Counted from the stretch's first letter, positions 45,629 to 55,322 are shown. The stretch: DNA of 64,000 nucleotides from Clostridium ljungdahlii DSM 13528 (GCF_000143685.1 NC_014328.1:496001-560000); one strand, 5' to 3'. Notes: generated from the sequence alone by a model not told the origin. Numbers and translations are program-made.

Positions 45629-47188
45629 TTACTTTTGCTGATAACTTGTTAAAGCATTTCCAAGTCTTGTATCCAAATCGTCTATTCCTTTATTTCCATT
45701 TTCAATATTGGAAATACTATTTCCGTCGGTGCCGATATCTTGAAGTTCTGCAGTGGATTTTTCTAATTTGTCCATATCCATATTGTCAAGTGCATCTTTC
45801 ATTTCAGTGAATATATTAAGGCAGCTAGTTGTATATTTCATAGTTGTATCTACATAATTAATTTGTGTATTTATACTATCTAAGTATTGTGTACTGTAAG
45901 TGTCTAATCCACTAGGTACTGAAAGATTTGAAGCTTCACTTTTGAGTGTTGTAAGATCACTTTTGTAAGAGGATAAACAAGAATTACCCTGGTTGAACAA
46001 AGTAATTAATTGTTCTATGTCTGATGACAGTTCCTGTGCTGTTGATGCAGAGGTAATAGCTACTCTTATATCAGTTGTCTTGTTGTATATATCCTCCATC
46101 TGCGTTGAAACAGTGCCTGTCTTATCTTCATAAGAATCACAATAGCCTTTTAGAGCAGTTATATAGTCTATTTCAGCTTGTGGTATTGATGAAGTAGGCT
46201 CCATCAAATATTCTACAGATAAATCTATAGAGTTAAGTCCTCCTAAAAGATATATATCCTTATATCCTTTCTCATCTATATAATTTTTTTGACTGGATAT
46301 ATCTTTTCCGTCAGTCAACATTATAGGTGCACTTAATTTGGAAGCTAGAGCACTTCCAGATAGTGCATCCGGAAAGTTTGCACCATTTGCCAGCACTGCA
46401 AAATTTGAATTCGAATTAAAGTACTTGCATATGCTGAGCGAAGTATCGTATCTAGTTTGTCCGCCTATTCTTACTATGTTACTATCCGTTAAGGCTGGCT
46501 GAAGACTTTTTATTTCATTTACTACATCATCACTTACAGAACTTTGTCCACCTATTACAAATATTTTGGATGGCTGTATGCTGGAAATAACATCTTTATT
46601 ACTTTCAGAAAGCTTTCCATTATCTATCATAAATATAGGATATTTGTAACATGCAGCTACACTTGATACGCTGAGGGCATCTGCAAATCCCCAACCATTT
46701 GTAATTACCATAGGAGTACCTTTTTGAACATTCATAGAATTAATAATAGATTTGTTGGTCTCAAACCTGTTGCTGCCACCAAATCGTGTTACATTTCCAT
46801 AGCCAAGTCCTTTTATGTAGCTTACAAAATCATCACTTACTGAAGAAGTACCTCCTAATATGTAGATATTTCCGCTCTTACTTAAATGGTTTTGTATATA
46901 ATCTACTGCATTTGAAGAATTTTTAAAGTCATCGTTTAATAAAAGTATTGGTGCATTGTATATTTTTGACAATACACTTCCACCTAGAGCATCGGGAAAA
47001 TTATTTCCATTAGCTATTATTACACTTTGAACTGTTCCACTTTCAAAATTATTTGCAATGTTTTCCGAAGTTTCATATCTGTTGTTCCCTGCAAGTCGTG
47101 TTACATTATACGTAGTTTTAGCATAGGTACTATTTGACATACCTAATACTATAGCCGCTGCTGCAGCTATTCCTAGTATTTTCTTCAC
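45629..47188 (-). CDS. CWB2 cell-wall protein with helical C-terminal domain
   Basis: 519 residues from a GTG start with GGAAGG just upstream. Signal peptide to about 23. Three CWB2 modules (about 28-330: LAGNNRYETSENIA, FGGSNRFETNKSII, IGGQTRYDTSLSIC). The rest (about 335-519) is a predicted helical region with many polar residues (YITALKGYCDSYEDKTGTVSTQ, then STAQELSSDIEQLITLFNQG), perhaps a coiled-coil stalk. It binds the wall outside the cell. It stands just downstream, on the same strand, of a two-component/ABC locus and may be controlled by it. Confidence 0.88.
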   Translation of the reverse strand: MKKILGIAAAAAIVLGMSNSTYAKTTYNVTRLAGNNRYETSENIANNFESGTVQSVIIANGNNFPDALGGSVLSKIYNAPILLLNDDFKNSSNAVDYIQNHLSKSGNIYILGGTSSVSDDFVSYIKGLGYGNVTRFGGSNRFETNKSIINSMNVQKGTPMVITNGWGFADALSVSSVAACYKYPIFMIDNGKLSESNKDVISSIQPSKIFVIGGQSSVSDDVVNEIKSLQPALTDSNIVRIGGQTRYDTSLSICKYFNSNSNFAVLANGANFPDALSGSALASKLSAPIMLTDGKDISSQKNYIDEKGYKDIYLLGGLNSIDLSVEYLMEPTSSIPQAEIDYITALKGYCDSYEDKTGTVSTQMEDIYNKTTDIRVAITSASTAQELSSDIEQLITLFNQGNSCLSSYKSDLTTLKSEASNLSVPSGLDTYSTQYLDSINTQINYVDTTMKYTTSCLNIFTEMKDALDNMDMDKLEKSTAELQDIGTDGNSISNIENGNKGIDDLDTRLGNALTSYQQK

Positions 47189-47359
47189 TATCCTTCCATC
47201 TCCCTTTAAAGTATATATACATTAATTCTAACATAAAGTTACAAAAAAACCTATAAGAAAAATTTGACTAGATTTGTAATGGAGGGAATTGAGGAGGAAA
47301 TATTCATTTAATGTCATAGCTTAACTATTAATTTAATAGATGTATAAGCAAGTCCCCAA

Positions 47360-48055
47360 TTATACTCGAAGTCTGTATCCAGCGCCCCATACAGTTTCAA
47401 TATATTGGGGATTTGAAGGTGAGGATTCTATTTTTTCTCTTATTCGTCCTATATGTACAGTAACAGTGGAAGTATCACCTATTGCATCTAATCCCCAAAT
47501 TTTTTCAAATAAATCTTCTTTACTAAAAACTCTATTGGGGTTTTGAGCCAAGAATGATAGTATTTCAAATTCTTTTTGAGCTAAATTTACTTCTCTACCA
47601 TTTACAAAAACTTGTCTACAATCTTGATTTATTTCCAAACCTCGTATAATAATATTATTTTTTGGAGGCTTAACAAATTTACCTTTTATTTTTTCATAAT
47701 TTTTAATGTGGGATTTGACTCTTGCAACTAGTTCACTTGGGCTAAAGGGTTTAGTTATATAATCGTCAGCACCGAGGGTTAATCCTTTTATTTTATCAAT
47801 TTCTTCTTTTTTTGCAGAAACTAGCAGTACAGGGATGTCTTTTTCTTCCTGTATACTATGTAAAATACTAAAACCATCTATTTGAGGAAGCATTATATCT
47901 AAAATTAACAGATCAAATTTGTTTTCTTTAAAATTATTTAAACCTTCTATTCCATCAGTACATATTACAACTTCAAAGTTTTCAAGTTCCAAATAGTCTC
48001 TTATGAGTTCAGCAATGCTTAAATCATCTTCAATTATTAAAATCTTTTTCATCAT
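47360..48055 (-). CDS. OmpR-family response regulator
   Basis: 231 residues. Receiver domain 1-120 with acidic pair IIEDD, phospho-acceptor aspartate in DLLILDIMLP and lysine in ITKPFSPSELVARVKSH. C-terminal winged helix (about 130-231: EINQDCRQVFVNGREVNLAQKEFEILSFL, RVFSKEDLFEKIWG, VTVHIGRIREKIE). The start overlaps the end of the histidine kinase gene upstream, so the pair is made together. The nearby ABC transporter, secreted protein or CWB2 gene are likely targets. Confidence 0.93.
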   Translation of the reverse strand: MMKKILIIEDDLSIAELIRDYLELENFEVVICTDGIEGLNNFKENKFDLLILDIMLPQIDGFSILHSIQEEKDIPVLLVSAKKEEIDKIKGLTLGADDYITKPFSPSELVARVKSHIKNYEKIKGKFVKPPKNNIIIRGLEINQDCRQVFVNGREVNLAQKEFEILSFLAQNPNRVFSKEDLFEKIWGLDAIGDTSTVTVHIGRIREKIESSPSNPQYIETVWGAGYRLRV

Positions 48056-49160
48056 AAATTATCTGCCTTTCATGTAATTTAGGTAATGATATAGTTATGC
48101 TTGTACCGCTCCCTTCTTCACTTACAGCCCATATTTTACCTTTATGGCCTTCAACAATCTGTTTGGCGATTGCAAGACCAAGACCACTGCCTTTAGTTTC
48201 TGTTCTTGCAGAATCTGTTCGATAAAATCTGTCAAATATCTTATTTATATGATTCTTGTCTATTCCACAGCCGGTATCCTTTATTTCAATTATTATACTT
48301 GCATTATTTTCCCTAAGGTCAATTAGGATGCTTCCATTTTTAGTATCACCCATATATTTTTTAGAATTATTGATAATATTAAGTACAACTCTCATAAATC
48401 TTTCACGGTCAATCATCACATATTTGGATTTATTTAAGTTATTTTTAAGAGAAATAGTTATATTTGATTTATTTAGTTCAAAAGAACATTCTTGAGTGCA
48501 GTCTGTAAAGTAGCTAATTATATCAGTCTTTTCAAAGTTAAAGGGTATTTGATTTAAATCAAGCTTTGAGTATAAAAGCAGGTCGTCAATCATCTTGTCA
48601 ATTTGCTGTGATTTAGAGTATATTGTTCTTAAATAGTGTTGAAGTTTTTCAGGAGTATTTGCCACTCCATCTAAGATTCCCTCAACATATCCTTTTATGG
48701 ATGTAATTGGAGTTTTTAAGTCATGTGATATGCTTGAAACTAACATTTTTCTGTTATCATCATATTTCATCTTCATATGTATAGAATTTTTCAATTGTAT
48801 TCTCATTTTTTCAAAATCAGAACACAAATCTTTTATTTCACTATCACCATCTTCAACAATTTCAAAGCTTAAATCTCCATGACTGATTTCTGAAGTTGCC
48901 TTTTTTAAACGTGCTATAGGAGTAAGTATTCTCTTTGAAAATAAATAAGAAATAATAATATTTGCTATTATAAAAGAAAATATAAAAGTGCTTGTTATGG
49001 TTATAATAAATATTTTAAATAAATTACTATCATATCCTATGTTTGTATTTAAAAATTTTGAACACACAACTATAAATATAAATGCAGTTAAAGTTGTAGC
49101 AATAAATGGTGTTATAAGTGTTACACTGTTGTAAATTATAAGACGTTTTTTAATATCCAT
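48030..49160 (-). CDS. Membrane sensor histidine kinase
   Basis: 376 residues. Two membrane segments close together (about 12-34 and 50-72) with a very short extracellular loop, so it probably senses within the membrane or through a partner. HAMP (about 73-125), HisKA with SSISHDLKTPITSIKG (about 150), ATPase with NIINNSKKYMGD, DTGCGIDKNHINKIFDRFYR and KGSGLGLAIAK. All motifs are intact. The short-loop design with a neighbouring ABC transporter recalls envelope-stress and antimicrobial-peptide sensing systems. Confidence 0.92.
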   Translation of the reverse strand: MDIKKRLIIYNSVTLITPFIATTLTAFIFIVVCSKFLNTNIGYDSNLFKIFIITITSTFIFSFIIANIIISYLFSKRILTPIARLKKATSEISHGDLSFEIVEDGDSEIKDLCSDFEKMRIQLKNSIHMKMKYDDNRKMLVSSISHDLKTPITSIKGYVEGILDGVANTPEKLQHYLRTIYSKSQQIDKMIDDLLLYSKLDLNQIPFNFEKTDIISYFTDCTQECSFELNKSNITISLKNNLNKSKYVMIDRERFMRVVLNIINNSKKYMGDTKNGSILIDLRENNASIIIEIKDTGCGIDKNHINKIFDRFYRTDSARTETKGSGLGLAIAKQIVEGHKGKIWAVSEEGSGTSITISLPKLHERQIIYDEKDFNN

Positions 49161-49169
49161 TTTCTCACC

Positions 49170-49922
49170 TTAAAAATCTTTTTTATCAAATAAGTAATAA
49201 CTTCCTGTAAAGAATAGTATATCATAGCTTAACATCATCATGAATTCACAAAATATTTTGTAAAGAGGAAGCTTGTTCATAATCCATAATTTGTACCAGT
49301 CAAACATACTTGTAAAAAATAATCCTGAGTACTTATAAAAAATGATACTTAAGAATTTAAATATGATAAAAATTAGAATGGATAAAAAGAATACACTTAT
49401 ACCATTCTTAAAAATATTTACTAAAAATACGATAATTAATGAAAAAACAATCATAGGAAATAATGTTATTAAATAAGAAAGAACTATTCTAGAGAAACTT
49501 AACAAACTTATTGTATTTGAATTAAAGATGAAACCTGCTGTTATTGAAAAAATCATTACAAAAATGAGATTTGATAATATAAATACAATTATGGCGGTTA
49601 GTTTTGCAGTAAATAACTTCAACCTCGTGATTGGCTTTGTGAGAGAAAGCTTTATTGTGTTATGTGAAAATTCTCCCGAGAAGCTATCTATTGTAATTAA
49701 AACAGTGAACAATGGAAGAATAATATTTGCTATAATGGACAGCACTAGTATAGGAAATTCCATGTTTGAAACTCCCATAAGTCCAAAGCCATTTCTCATT
49801 GCAATAATTACTATTTGACCTAGGACAATAACTATAAACGACATTACAGCAGAAACTAGTATCTTTTTCTTTTTATACAATCTTTCAATTTCATTGATTA
49901 GAGCAGCTTTAAATTCCATCAT
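49170..49922 (-). CDS. ABC-2 type transporter permease
   Basis: 250 residues, six predicted membrane segments, hydrophobic throughout, with the SGEFSHNTIKLSLTKPITR loop common in ABC-2 permeases of the bacitracin/lantibiotic-immunity group. It overlaps the ATPase gene by 14 bases and ends ten bases before the kinase gene, so ATPase, permease, kinase and regulator form one operon. Probably exports or removes a peptide or lipid-active compound; substrate unknown. Confidence 0.85.
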   Translation of the reverse strand: MMEFKAALINEIERLYKKKKILVSAVMSFIVIVLGQIVIIAMRNGFGLMGVSNMEFPILVLSIIANIILPLFTVLITIDSFSGEFSHNTIKLSLTKPITRLKLFTAKLTAIIVFILSNLIFVMIFSITAGFIFNSNTISLLSFSRIVLSYLITLFPMIVFSLIIVFLVNIFKNGISVFFLSILIFIIFKFLSIIFYKYSGLFFTSMFDWYKLWIMNKLPLYKIFCEFMMMLSYDILFFTGSYYLFDKKDF

Positions 49923-50634
49923 TTCTATTTACCTCGCTAACAAAGTAGTTTTCAAGTGAAACATAATTTTTTAAAATATTTTTAGTAGTATCAACATCAA
50001 CTAAGGTGCCATTATATAATAAACCTATTTTACTGCAGGTCATTTCAATATCATGTATGAGATGGCTTGATATAAAAAATGTAGTTTGATAACTTTGAGC
50101 CATGTCTTTTATAATATTTCTTATATCAATCATTCCTTCTATGTCAAGACCGTTTAATGGTTCATCTAAAATAATTATTTTAGGCTTTGCCAAAATTGCA
50201 GCGGCAATTCCAAGTCTTTGCTTCATTCCAAGAGAGAATTTTTTAGTTTTTTCATTTTTATATTTTGAAAGACCAAGTAAATCTAAAACTTCATCAATTC
50301 TTGAATTGTCCACATCTTCATAATACCTGGAAGCTTGTCTTAGATTTTCAAATGCAGTTAAATATTCATAGGAATTGGCAGTTTCTATGATGCAGGACAC
50401 ACTTTGCATTGCTTTTTGAAAATCATCTACAATACTATGATCAAAAATTTTTACATCTCCACTGTCCGGTTTTATAAGTCCAGTCATAATTTTCATAGTA
50501 GTTGATTTACCAGCTCCGTTAGGTCCTAGAAATCCAAAAATGTCACCTTTATTTATTTTTAAATTTATATTTCTTATACCTCTATCATTTTTATATAGCT
50601 TGGTTAAATTATTTATTTCAATAACTGTTTCCAA
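49909..50634 (-). CDS. ABC transporter ATP-binding protein
   Basis: 241 residues from a TTG start with AAGGAGG upstream. Walker A GPNGAGKSTTMKIM, signature FSLGMKQRLGIAAAI, Walker B KIIILDEPLNGLD and H-loop ISSHLIHDI are intact. It is most like the BcrA/lantibiotic-immunity ATPases (single ABC domain with an ABC-2 permease). It powers the permease encoded next. A terminator separates it from the secreted-protein gene upstream. Confidence 0.92.
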   Translation of the reverse strand: METVIEINNLTKLYKNDRGIRNINLKINKGDIFGFLGPNGAGKSTTMKIMTGLIKPDSGDVKIFDHSIVDDFQKAMQSVSCIIETANSYEYLTAFENLRQASRYYEDVDNSRIDEVLDLLGLSKYKNEKTKKFSLGMKQRLGIAAAILAKPKIIILDEPLNGLDIEGMIDIRNIIKDMAQSYQTTFFISSHLIHDIEMTCSKIGLLYNGTLVDVDTTKNILKNYVSLENYFVSEVNRNDGI

Positions 50635-50661
50635 TTTACGTTCCTCCTTGTATACTCAGAA

Positions 50662-50706
50662 AATATGCTGACAAAATTTTAAAGATGAAGTCCGTCAGCA
50701 TATTCA
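50662..50706 (-). terminator. Hairpin between the secreted-protein gene and the ABC operon
   Basis: On the minus strand AATATGCTGAC pairs perfectly with GTCAGCATATT across a 20-base loop, then TTTCTG. Stable stem, short T-run; read-through into the ABC operon is possible. Confidence 0.6.
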
Positions 50707-50730
50707 TTGATATGATCAAATTTTACTTAA

Positions 50731-51984
50731 TCAGTTAAAGACTTTATTCAATGTAGGGTTTGAAATCTCTTCATTACTTACATTAAAGTTTATATTGGCA
50801 GAATCAGGAGAAAAATATATATTTCCCTTAATAACATTACCGGAAGATGAAGTATTAAAAGATGCTGAAGTATTATTTTTTTGGAACTTGCCCTCGAAAT
50901 TAAAGCTTTTTGCATTGGAAGAGTAATCTTTATATCCTTCTAAATATTCTTCATAGTATTTTCCTTTTACATGGTTACTATCTATTTCTTGAATTTCTAT
51001 AAATCTTTCACCTATTTTTTCAAATTTAGAATCTTTTTCTATTGTAATATCATTTTTGTACTTACCAAGGTATGCAGTTGGATTAGATAATTTAGTATAG
51101 TCTTTTTCAGTACTTTCCTGTACCTTTTTACCAGAAAGATCTGGCTTATTTACTATTGTAGAGTTAACATCTTTAATTTTTAGAGATAATTCAAAAACCA
51201 AAAGGTGGCTGTTTCCACTATTGTCTTTTCCAGAAATTGCTCCAGAGGCAAGTACACTTTGTATTGAATCATCTTTATCTGTAATTACTTTTAATTGAAC
51301 ATCTTTAACAAATACATCCTTTGAAATCTGGGGAAGCTTTGTAGTTGATGTGTTTAAGCGTGAAGTTTGCTGAATTTGATTATTTATATCCTGCTTTAAT
51401 TTAAAAGATGTTACTGCATTTATAAGTGAGGGTATTTGATTTTCACTTAAGGAAGTAGACAGTTCTCTTGTACCATCAGTTTTCCTAGCTACTGAAATGG
51501 AGTCCTTTAAATTTCCAATAGCAGTATCTACTATTTTTTCAATATCAGATGCTTGACTTTCCTTAAATGGATTTGAAAGAAATGAATTGGTTTTGTCTTT
51601 ATCAGTTATGTTAGTTACATGATAGATATTGCTATCTGAAGTATTATGAGCTATAGTAACATTTTTATCTTTATAATATAGTTCTTCTGATTTAGTTGTT
51701 CCATTATTTACCTCACTTGTATTTTCTATAGATTTTTTAGATGCGTCGTATTTATTCAATATGTTTTTAGAATATATAACTGCACCATTATCTCTCATTA
51801 CAAATGAACTATCTACAGTAAAGCTTGAAAATTTATTTGTGCAGTTTTCCGCAGTGTGTTTGAGAGAATCTTTAAGTTCATCATATCCACTTTTTGAATT
51901 GACTTCAGCAAATGCTGTAGTTGCAAACATAAGTGTTCCAATAGTAAAACTTATAAGCATTGCTGCTTTTTTATTCATTTTCAT
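50731..51984 (-). CDS. Secreted protein of unknown function beside the ABC/two-component operon
   Basis: 417 residues with a signal peptide (ends TTAFAEV, about 26). The N-terminal 200 residues (DSSFVMRDNGAVIYSKNIL, then KDKNVTIAHNTSDSNIYHVTNI) and a middle part (VQLKVITDKDDSIQSVLASG) resemble extracytoplasmic beta-rich sensor proteins, with no family I can name. The end (KFEKIGERFIEIQEIDSNHVKGKYYEEYLEGYKDY) could be a small beta-barrel. AAAGGAG precedes the ATG by nine bases. Its leader carries structured element 2. It lies upstream of the ABC operon on the same strand, so a role in envelope sensing is possible. Confidence 0.7.
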   Translation of the reverse strand: MKMNKKAAMLISFTIGTLMFATTAFAEVNSKSGYDELKDSLKHTAENCTNKFSSFTVDSSFVMRDNGAVIYSKNILNKYDASKKSIENTSEVNNGTTKSEELYYKDKNVTIAHNTSDSNIYHVTNITDKDKTNSFLSNPFKESQASDIEKIVDTAIGNLKDSISVARKTDGTRELSTSLSENQIPSLINAVTSFKLKQDINNQIQQTSRLNTSTTKLPQISKDVFVKDVQLKVITDKDDSIQSVLASGAISGKDNSGNSHLLVFELSLKIKDVNSTIVNKPDLSGKKVQESTEKDYTKLSNPTAYLGKYKNDITIEKDSKFEKIGERFIEIQEIDSNHVKGKYYEEYLEGYKDYSSNAKSFNFEGKFQKNNTSASFNTSSSGNVIKGNIYFSPDSANINFNVSNEEISNPTLNKVFN

Positions 51985-52096
51985 TTTCTATTGCTCCTTT
52001 ATGGTTATTTATGAAAGACTTTCATAATTTAATTATAAATGGAGTGTATCTAATTTATATAAACCAAATATAAACAAAGTATAAACAGAGTTCTTG

Positions 52097-52312
52097 GCAT
52101 CAGATGGAGTTTTACTCCACCTGATGCTTAGAAATCGTTATCCAGGGACGTAGTCGCTCTTTACCCCCACTTGGAGAAAAGCAGATATCCCAAATCTTTG
52201 ATTTGGTGATAGTCGCTTTCGCTGTGTGCAAGCAGATATCCCAAATCTTTGATTTGGTGATAGTCGCTTTCACAGAGTGCGTGAGAGTATTAGAGCGAGT
52301 AGTCATCGGATA
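52097..52312 (-). ncRNA. Structured leader RNA element 2 (same class as 9454-9565)
   Basis: Read on the minus strand: TCGCTCT (52292-52298) closes with AGAGCGA (52154-52160). Inside is a 51-base tandem duplication, each copy with a hairpin CAAATCAAAGATTTG. Then TACGTCCCTGGATAACGATT and TCTAA (52128-52152), then a hairpin GCATCAGGTGGAG/CTCCATCTGATGC. It ends about 112 bases before the secreted-protein start, in its sense direction. The order and motifs match element 1. Confidence 0.6.
52181..52282. repeat. 51-bp tandem duplication inside element 2
   Basis: Two units starting at 52181 and 52232; their first 42 or so bases are identical (GCAGATATCCCAAATCTTTG onward) and the last nine differ. 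The minus-strand 64-codon frame across it is a by-product. Confidence 0.9.
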
Positions 52313-52445
52313 AATTTATGCAATTTTAAACAAAATCTTAGGTTAACTTTACCATGGAAATATAAATATAATTGTGATAGAATTAGTTATCATTGAAATA
52401 TTATATTTTGGAAGAAGATAATTTAATATATGGAAGGAGGAAAAA

Positions 52446-53582
52446 ATGAATAAAATTAAAATATTAGCTTTAACAGCAGTAATGACACTTTGTACAAGCA
52501 CTGCAGTTTTTGCAGATGGAAATACATTAGATATAGATAGCTTTATTAATACTGCAATTCAAAATTCCTATGATGTTAAAAGTGCAGATATTTCCATAAA
52601 ACAAGCCCAAAATTCTTATAATAGTGATACAAAAAATGCAGCCTCTTATTCTGATCAATTGGATCAGGGTGGAGCAACGTTAGATCAATATACTCGATTA
52701 CAGTTGATGGAGAATATCAGCAGCAATCAACAGCAGGACAAATTTTCTGAATATGAATATACACAAATAAAAAGTGTAGCTGAAAATCAAGTTAAGTTAT
52801 CTGCTTATAATCAATATACGACCATTATGAATGACAGGGATACAGTAGATTTGGAAAATCAAAATTTTAAAAATGCCCAGGAACAATATAACAGTGCACA
52901 GCTTAAATTGAGCCTTGGCACTATATCTCCTTCAGATGAGAAAAAGGCTGAAGCAGATTATACGGCAGAAAAAAATCAACTTAGAAAATGCCAGAGACAG
53001 TATAATTCAGATATTCAGAGTTTAAATAAAATTGCAGGAATTGATATATATACACAATATGATGTACTTCTTAAAGATAAGCTTACGGAATCACCTTATA
53101 TAAGAAGTTACAATGAGTATTTAAACGATGCCCTTAAAAATAGAGCAGAAATTTTGATCGGACAAAAAAATATAGAACTGCAAAAATTTAAATATGATGT
53201 TGTAAATGGGGTGTTCTCTGATAAGCAAAGTGTACCAAACAGACTTGCCCAGGCTAATGTAGACAATGCTTCAGATAGCTTGGAAATTCAAAAATTGAAT
53301 ATAACTTCAGAGGTGAATAGCTTATATAATGATCTTCAAGTTAAGACAAGAATACTTGGATCAAAAAAGGATGCTTTAAACTTAGCACAGACAAATTATA
53401 ATACCGCCCAAATAAAATATAATGTAGGTGTGATAAGTAGAATAGACTTTGACACACAGGCTGCTAATTTGAAGAGTGCCCAAAATGATTTGAAATCTGC
53501 AGAGAGAAGCATATGGATGGCACAGACTAAGTTAGAATTAGCTTGTGGAGCAGGAAGTGATACTTCAAATCTATCTAATTAA
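52446..53582 (+). CDS. TolC-like secreted coiled-coil protein 1
   Basis: 378 residues. Signal peptide to about 24 (ends STAVFADG). The rest is long amphipathic helices with the internal two-fold repeat of the outer-membrane-efflux (TolC/OEP) family: QEQYNSAQLKLSLGTISPSD in the first half and QTNYNTAQIKYNVGVISRIDF in the second. Clostridium has no outer membrane, so it cannot be a normal TolC channel. A wall-spanning or peptidoglycan-associated coiled-coil role is inferred. AAGGAGG precedes the ATG. A second such gene follows after 33 bp. Confidence 0.8.
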   Translation: MNKIKILALTAVMTLCTSTAVFADGNTLDIDSFINTAIQNSYDVKSADISIKQAQNSYNSDTKNAASYSDQLDQGGATLDQYTRLQLMENISSNQQQDKFSEYEYTQIKSVAENQVKLSAYNQYTTIMNDRDTVDLENQNFKNAQEQYNSAQLKLSLGTISPSDEKKAEADYTAEKNQLRKCQRQYNSDIQSLNKIAGIDIYTQYDVLLKDKLTESPYIRSYNEYLNDALKNRAEILIGQKNIELQKFKYDVVNGVFSDKQSVPNRLAQANVDNASDSLEIQKLNITSEVNSLYNDLQVKTRILGSKKDALNLAQTNYNTAQIKYNVGVISRIDFDTQAANLKSAQNDLKSAERSIWMAQTKLELACGAGSDTSNLSN

Positions 53583-53615
53583 TTAGAAGTTTTCATATTG
53601 AAGGGAGGAAAAAGT

Positions 53616-54758
53616 ATGAAAGGTAAATTAAGTATAGCAATTGGATTAACATTAGCCTTAAGCGTAAGTAGTACATGTTTTGCAGCAAATAATAGTACTA
53701 TAACACCTGTAAATAGTATCACTGGTAATGCAACTTTAAGTTTGGATCAGGTACTTAATGATATAGAAAAAAATAGTGTATCTATTCAAACTAAAGAGCA
53801 AAAGATACTTTTATATCAGAGACAATTTGACAGGGACAATATGAATGCAGCTCTTATACACGAAAGTGGGACAAGTGAGGCCAATTATCCAGCTGGACAA
53901 TATGTGAATATAAAACTTACTACAGATGTAATTCCAAAGGCAGATGAGCAGAACATAAAGGATGCAGAACATGATAAGGATGATTCACTGCAAAATCTTA
54001 AATTTTCTACAGAGCAGGAATATTTAAATGCTCTTACCAATGAAGATCAGATAAATACAATAAATGACCAGATAAAAAATGTTGAGGAGCAAATTGCCCA
54101 GACTAAGGTAAAAATAGCAAATGGACAACTTACAAATAATGACTTGCAGTCTTTACTAGTTCAGGAAAGTCAGCTTCAGGCTTCTTTAAACCAACCCAAA
54201 GCACAGCTTCAACAAAATTTATTATCTATTAAACAGACAATAAATATGGATCTTGATGGGGATTTGACTCTGGTTCCAGCGGAAAAATCTTTTGTAAAAT
54301 ATGATGACAGTAATATAGAAGATAAGATTAATAAAGCAGTAGATAATAATTATAATATTGGAAAGATAAATAATAATCTTGATATACTCAGGGTAAAGGA
54401 AGATATATATAAACGTTACTCTTTTAATGATGAATCGGGTGAGGTAAGTACGGGACTTAGTATTGAAGATCTTGAAAATAGCCGAAACAATACTATATTG
54501 ACTATTAAAACTAATTTATGGAATGGCTATTATGAATTAAAAGCTTTAGAAGATACTGTAGAAACTGAACAAGCAAAAGTGGCAAGTGCTCAGTCAACTT
54601 ATGATAGTACTGAAGCAAAAGTTCAGCAGGGGGTCGCCATACAGCTTCAAGCGGATTCTGCAGCTCTTGCACTTAAGAGTGAAAAAATTAATTTAAAAAA
54701 TGCCATAAACAATTATATGGTAGCAGTAGAGCAGTTTGAATATAATTTAACACAATAA
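53616..54758 (+). CDS. TolC-like secreted coiled-coil protein 2
   Basis: 380 residues from the ATG at 53616, with GGGAGG seven bases before; the TTG at 53598 lies on this site. Signal peptide to about 24 (ends STCFAAN). Helical TolC-family layout like the preceding gene: IAQTKVKIANGQLTNNDLQ in the first half and QSTYDSTEAKVQQGVAIQLQ in the second. Both members of the pair are secreted, so they may form a mixed assembly. A hairpin terminator follows. Confidence 0.78.
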   Translation: MKGKLSIAIGLTLALSVSSTCFAANNSTITPVNSITGNATLSLDQVLNDIEKNSVSIQTKEQKILLYQRQFDRDNMNAALIHESGTSEANYPAGQYVNIKLTTDVIPKADEQNIKDAEHDKDDSLQNLKFSTEQEYLNALTNEDQINTINDQIKNVEEQIAQTKVKIANGQLTNNDLQSLLVQESQLQASLNQPKAQLQQNLLSIKQTINMDLDGDLTLVPAEKSFVKYDDSNIEDKINKAVDNNYNIGKINNNLDILRVKEDIYKRYSFNDESGEVSTGLSIEDLENSRNNTILTIKTNLWNGYYELKALEDTVETEQAKVASAQSTYDSTEAKVQQGVAIQLQADSAALALKSEKINLKNAINNYMVAVEQFEYNLTQ

Positions 54759-54779
54759 TTTAACAGCCAATATTTAAAG

Positions 54780-54815
54780 ACTATGCTAGATAGTATTTAG
54801 CATAGTTTAATTTTT
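54780..54815 (+). terminator. Terminator after the TolC-like pair
   Basis: ACTATGCTA pairs with TAGCATAGT, loop about nine bases, followed by TTAATTTTT. Confidence 0.75.
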
Positions 54816-54914
54816 GAAGAAAATTAAATTTTTATTAAAAAAAATAGAAATACTATAAAATAGAATAATATATGATAAAATGAGATTTGAAATAATTATA
54901 TGGAGAGTGATAAT

Positions 54915-55322
54915 GTGAAACACAATTTTAAAAAATTAGGAATACTTGCCTTGATATTAACACTGTTTGTATCTCTATCGGGATGTTCCTTTGGAAAACA
55001 ATCTTCTCAAAATGATGCTGCAAAAAGTACGGCAGAAAAGCAGAAAGAAGTGGCAAAACAAAAAGAAGCAGCCAAGATAACAACAGACACTGATAAAACA
55101 GCTCAGCTTAAAAAGGAAAAAGCTATATTTAATGGCCAAGTATATGTACAAAATAACAGAGCTATAGCTACAATGATAATTAAAAGTGGAGTTAGTGACC
55201 AGGAAGCTAAAGATCTTGCACAAAAATATGCCCAGGATTTGAAGAAAAAATATAAGAATATGCAGGTAAATGTAATGGCTGTAAGAGATAATAAAAATAT
55301 AGTTAATTTGACCGTAAAGTAA
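54915..55322 (+). CDS. Small lipoprotein
   Basis: 135 residues from the GTG at 54915 (GGAGAGTG upstream); the upstream ATG at 54900 overlaps this site. Lipobox LSGC near residue 24 predicts lipid anchoring after signal peptidase II. A lysine/alanine-rich charged linker (AEKQKEVAKQKEAAKI) precedes a small domain (about 70-135: AIFNGQVYVQNNRAIATMII, ending MAVRDNKNIVNLTVK) of mixed strand and helix. No family recognised. It may work with the TolC-like proteins encoded just before. Confidence 0.75.
   Translation: MKHNFKKLGILALILTLFVSLSGCSFGKQSSQNDAAKSTAEKQKEVAKQKEAAKITTDTDKTAQLKKEKAIFNGQVYVQNNRAIATMIIKSGVSDQEAKDLAQKYAQDLKKKYKNMQVNVMAVRDNKNIVNLTVK

Noticed and set aside
52112..52306. 64-codon minus-strand frame with an internal repeat
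   Set aside because: The repeat in the peptide reflects the 51-bp DNA duplication of structured element 2. No ribosome-binding site.
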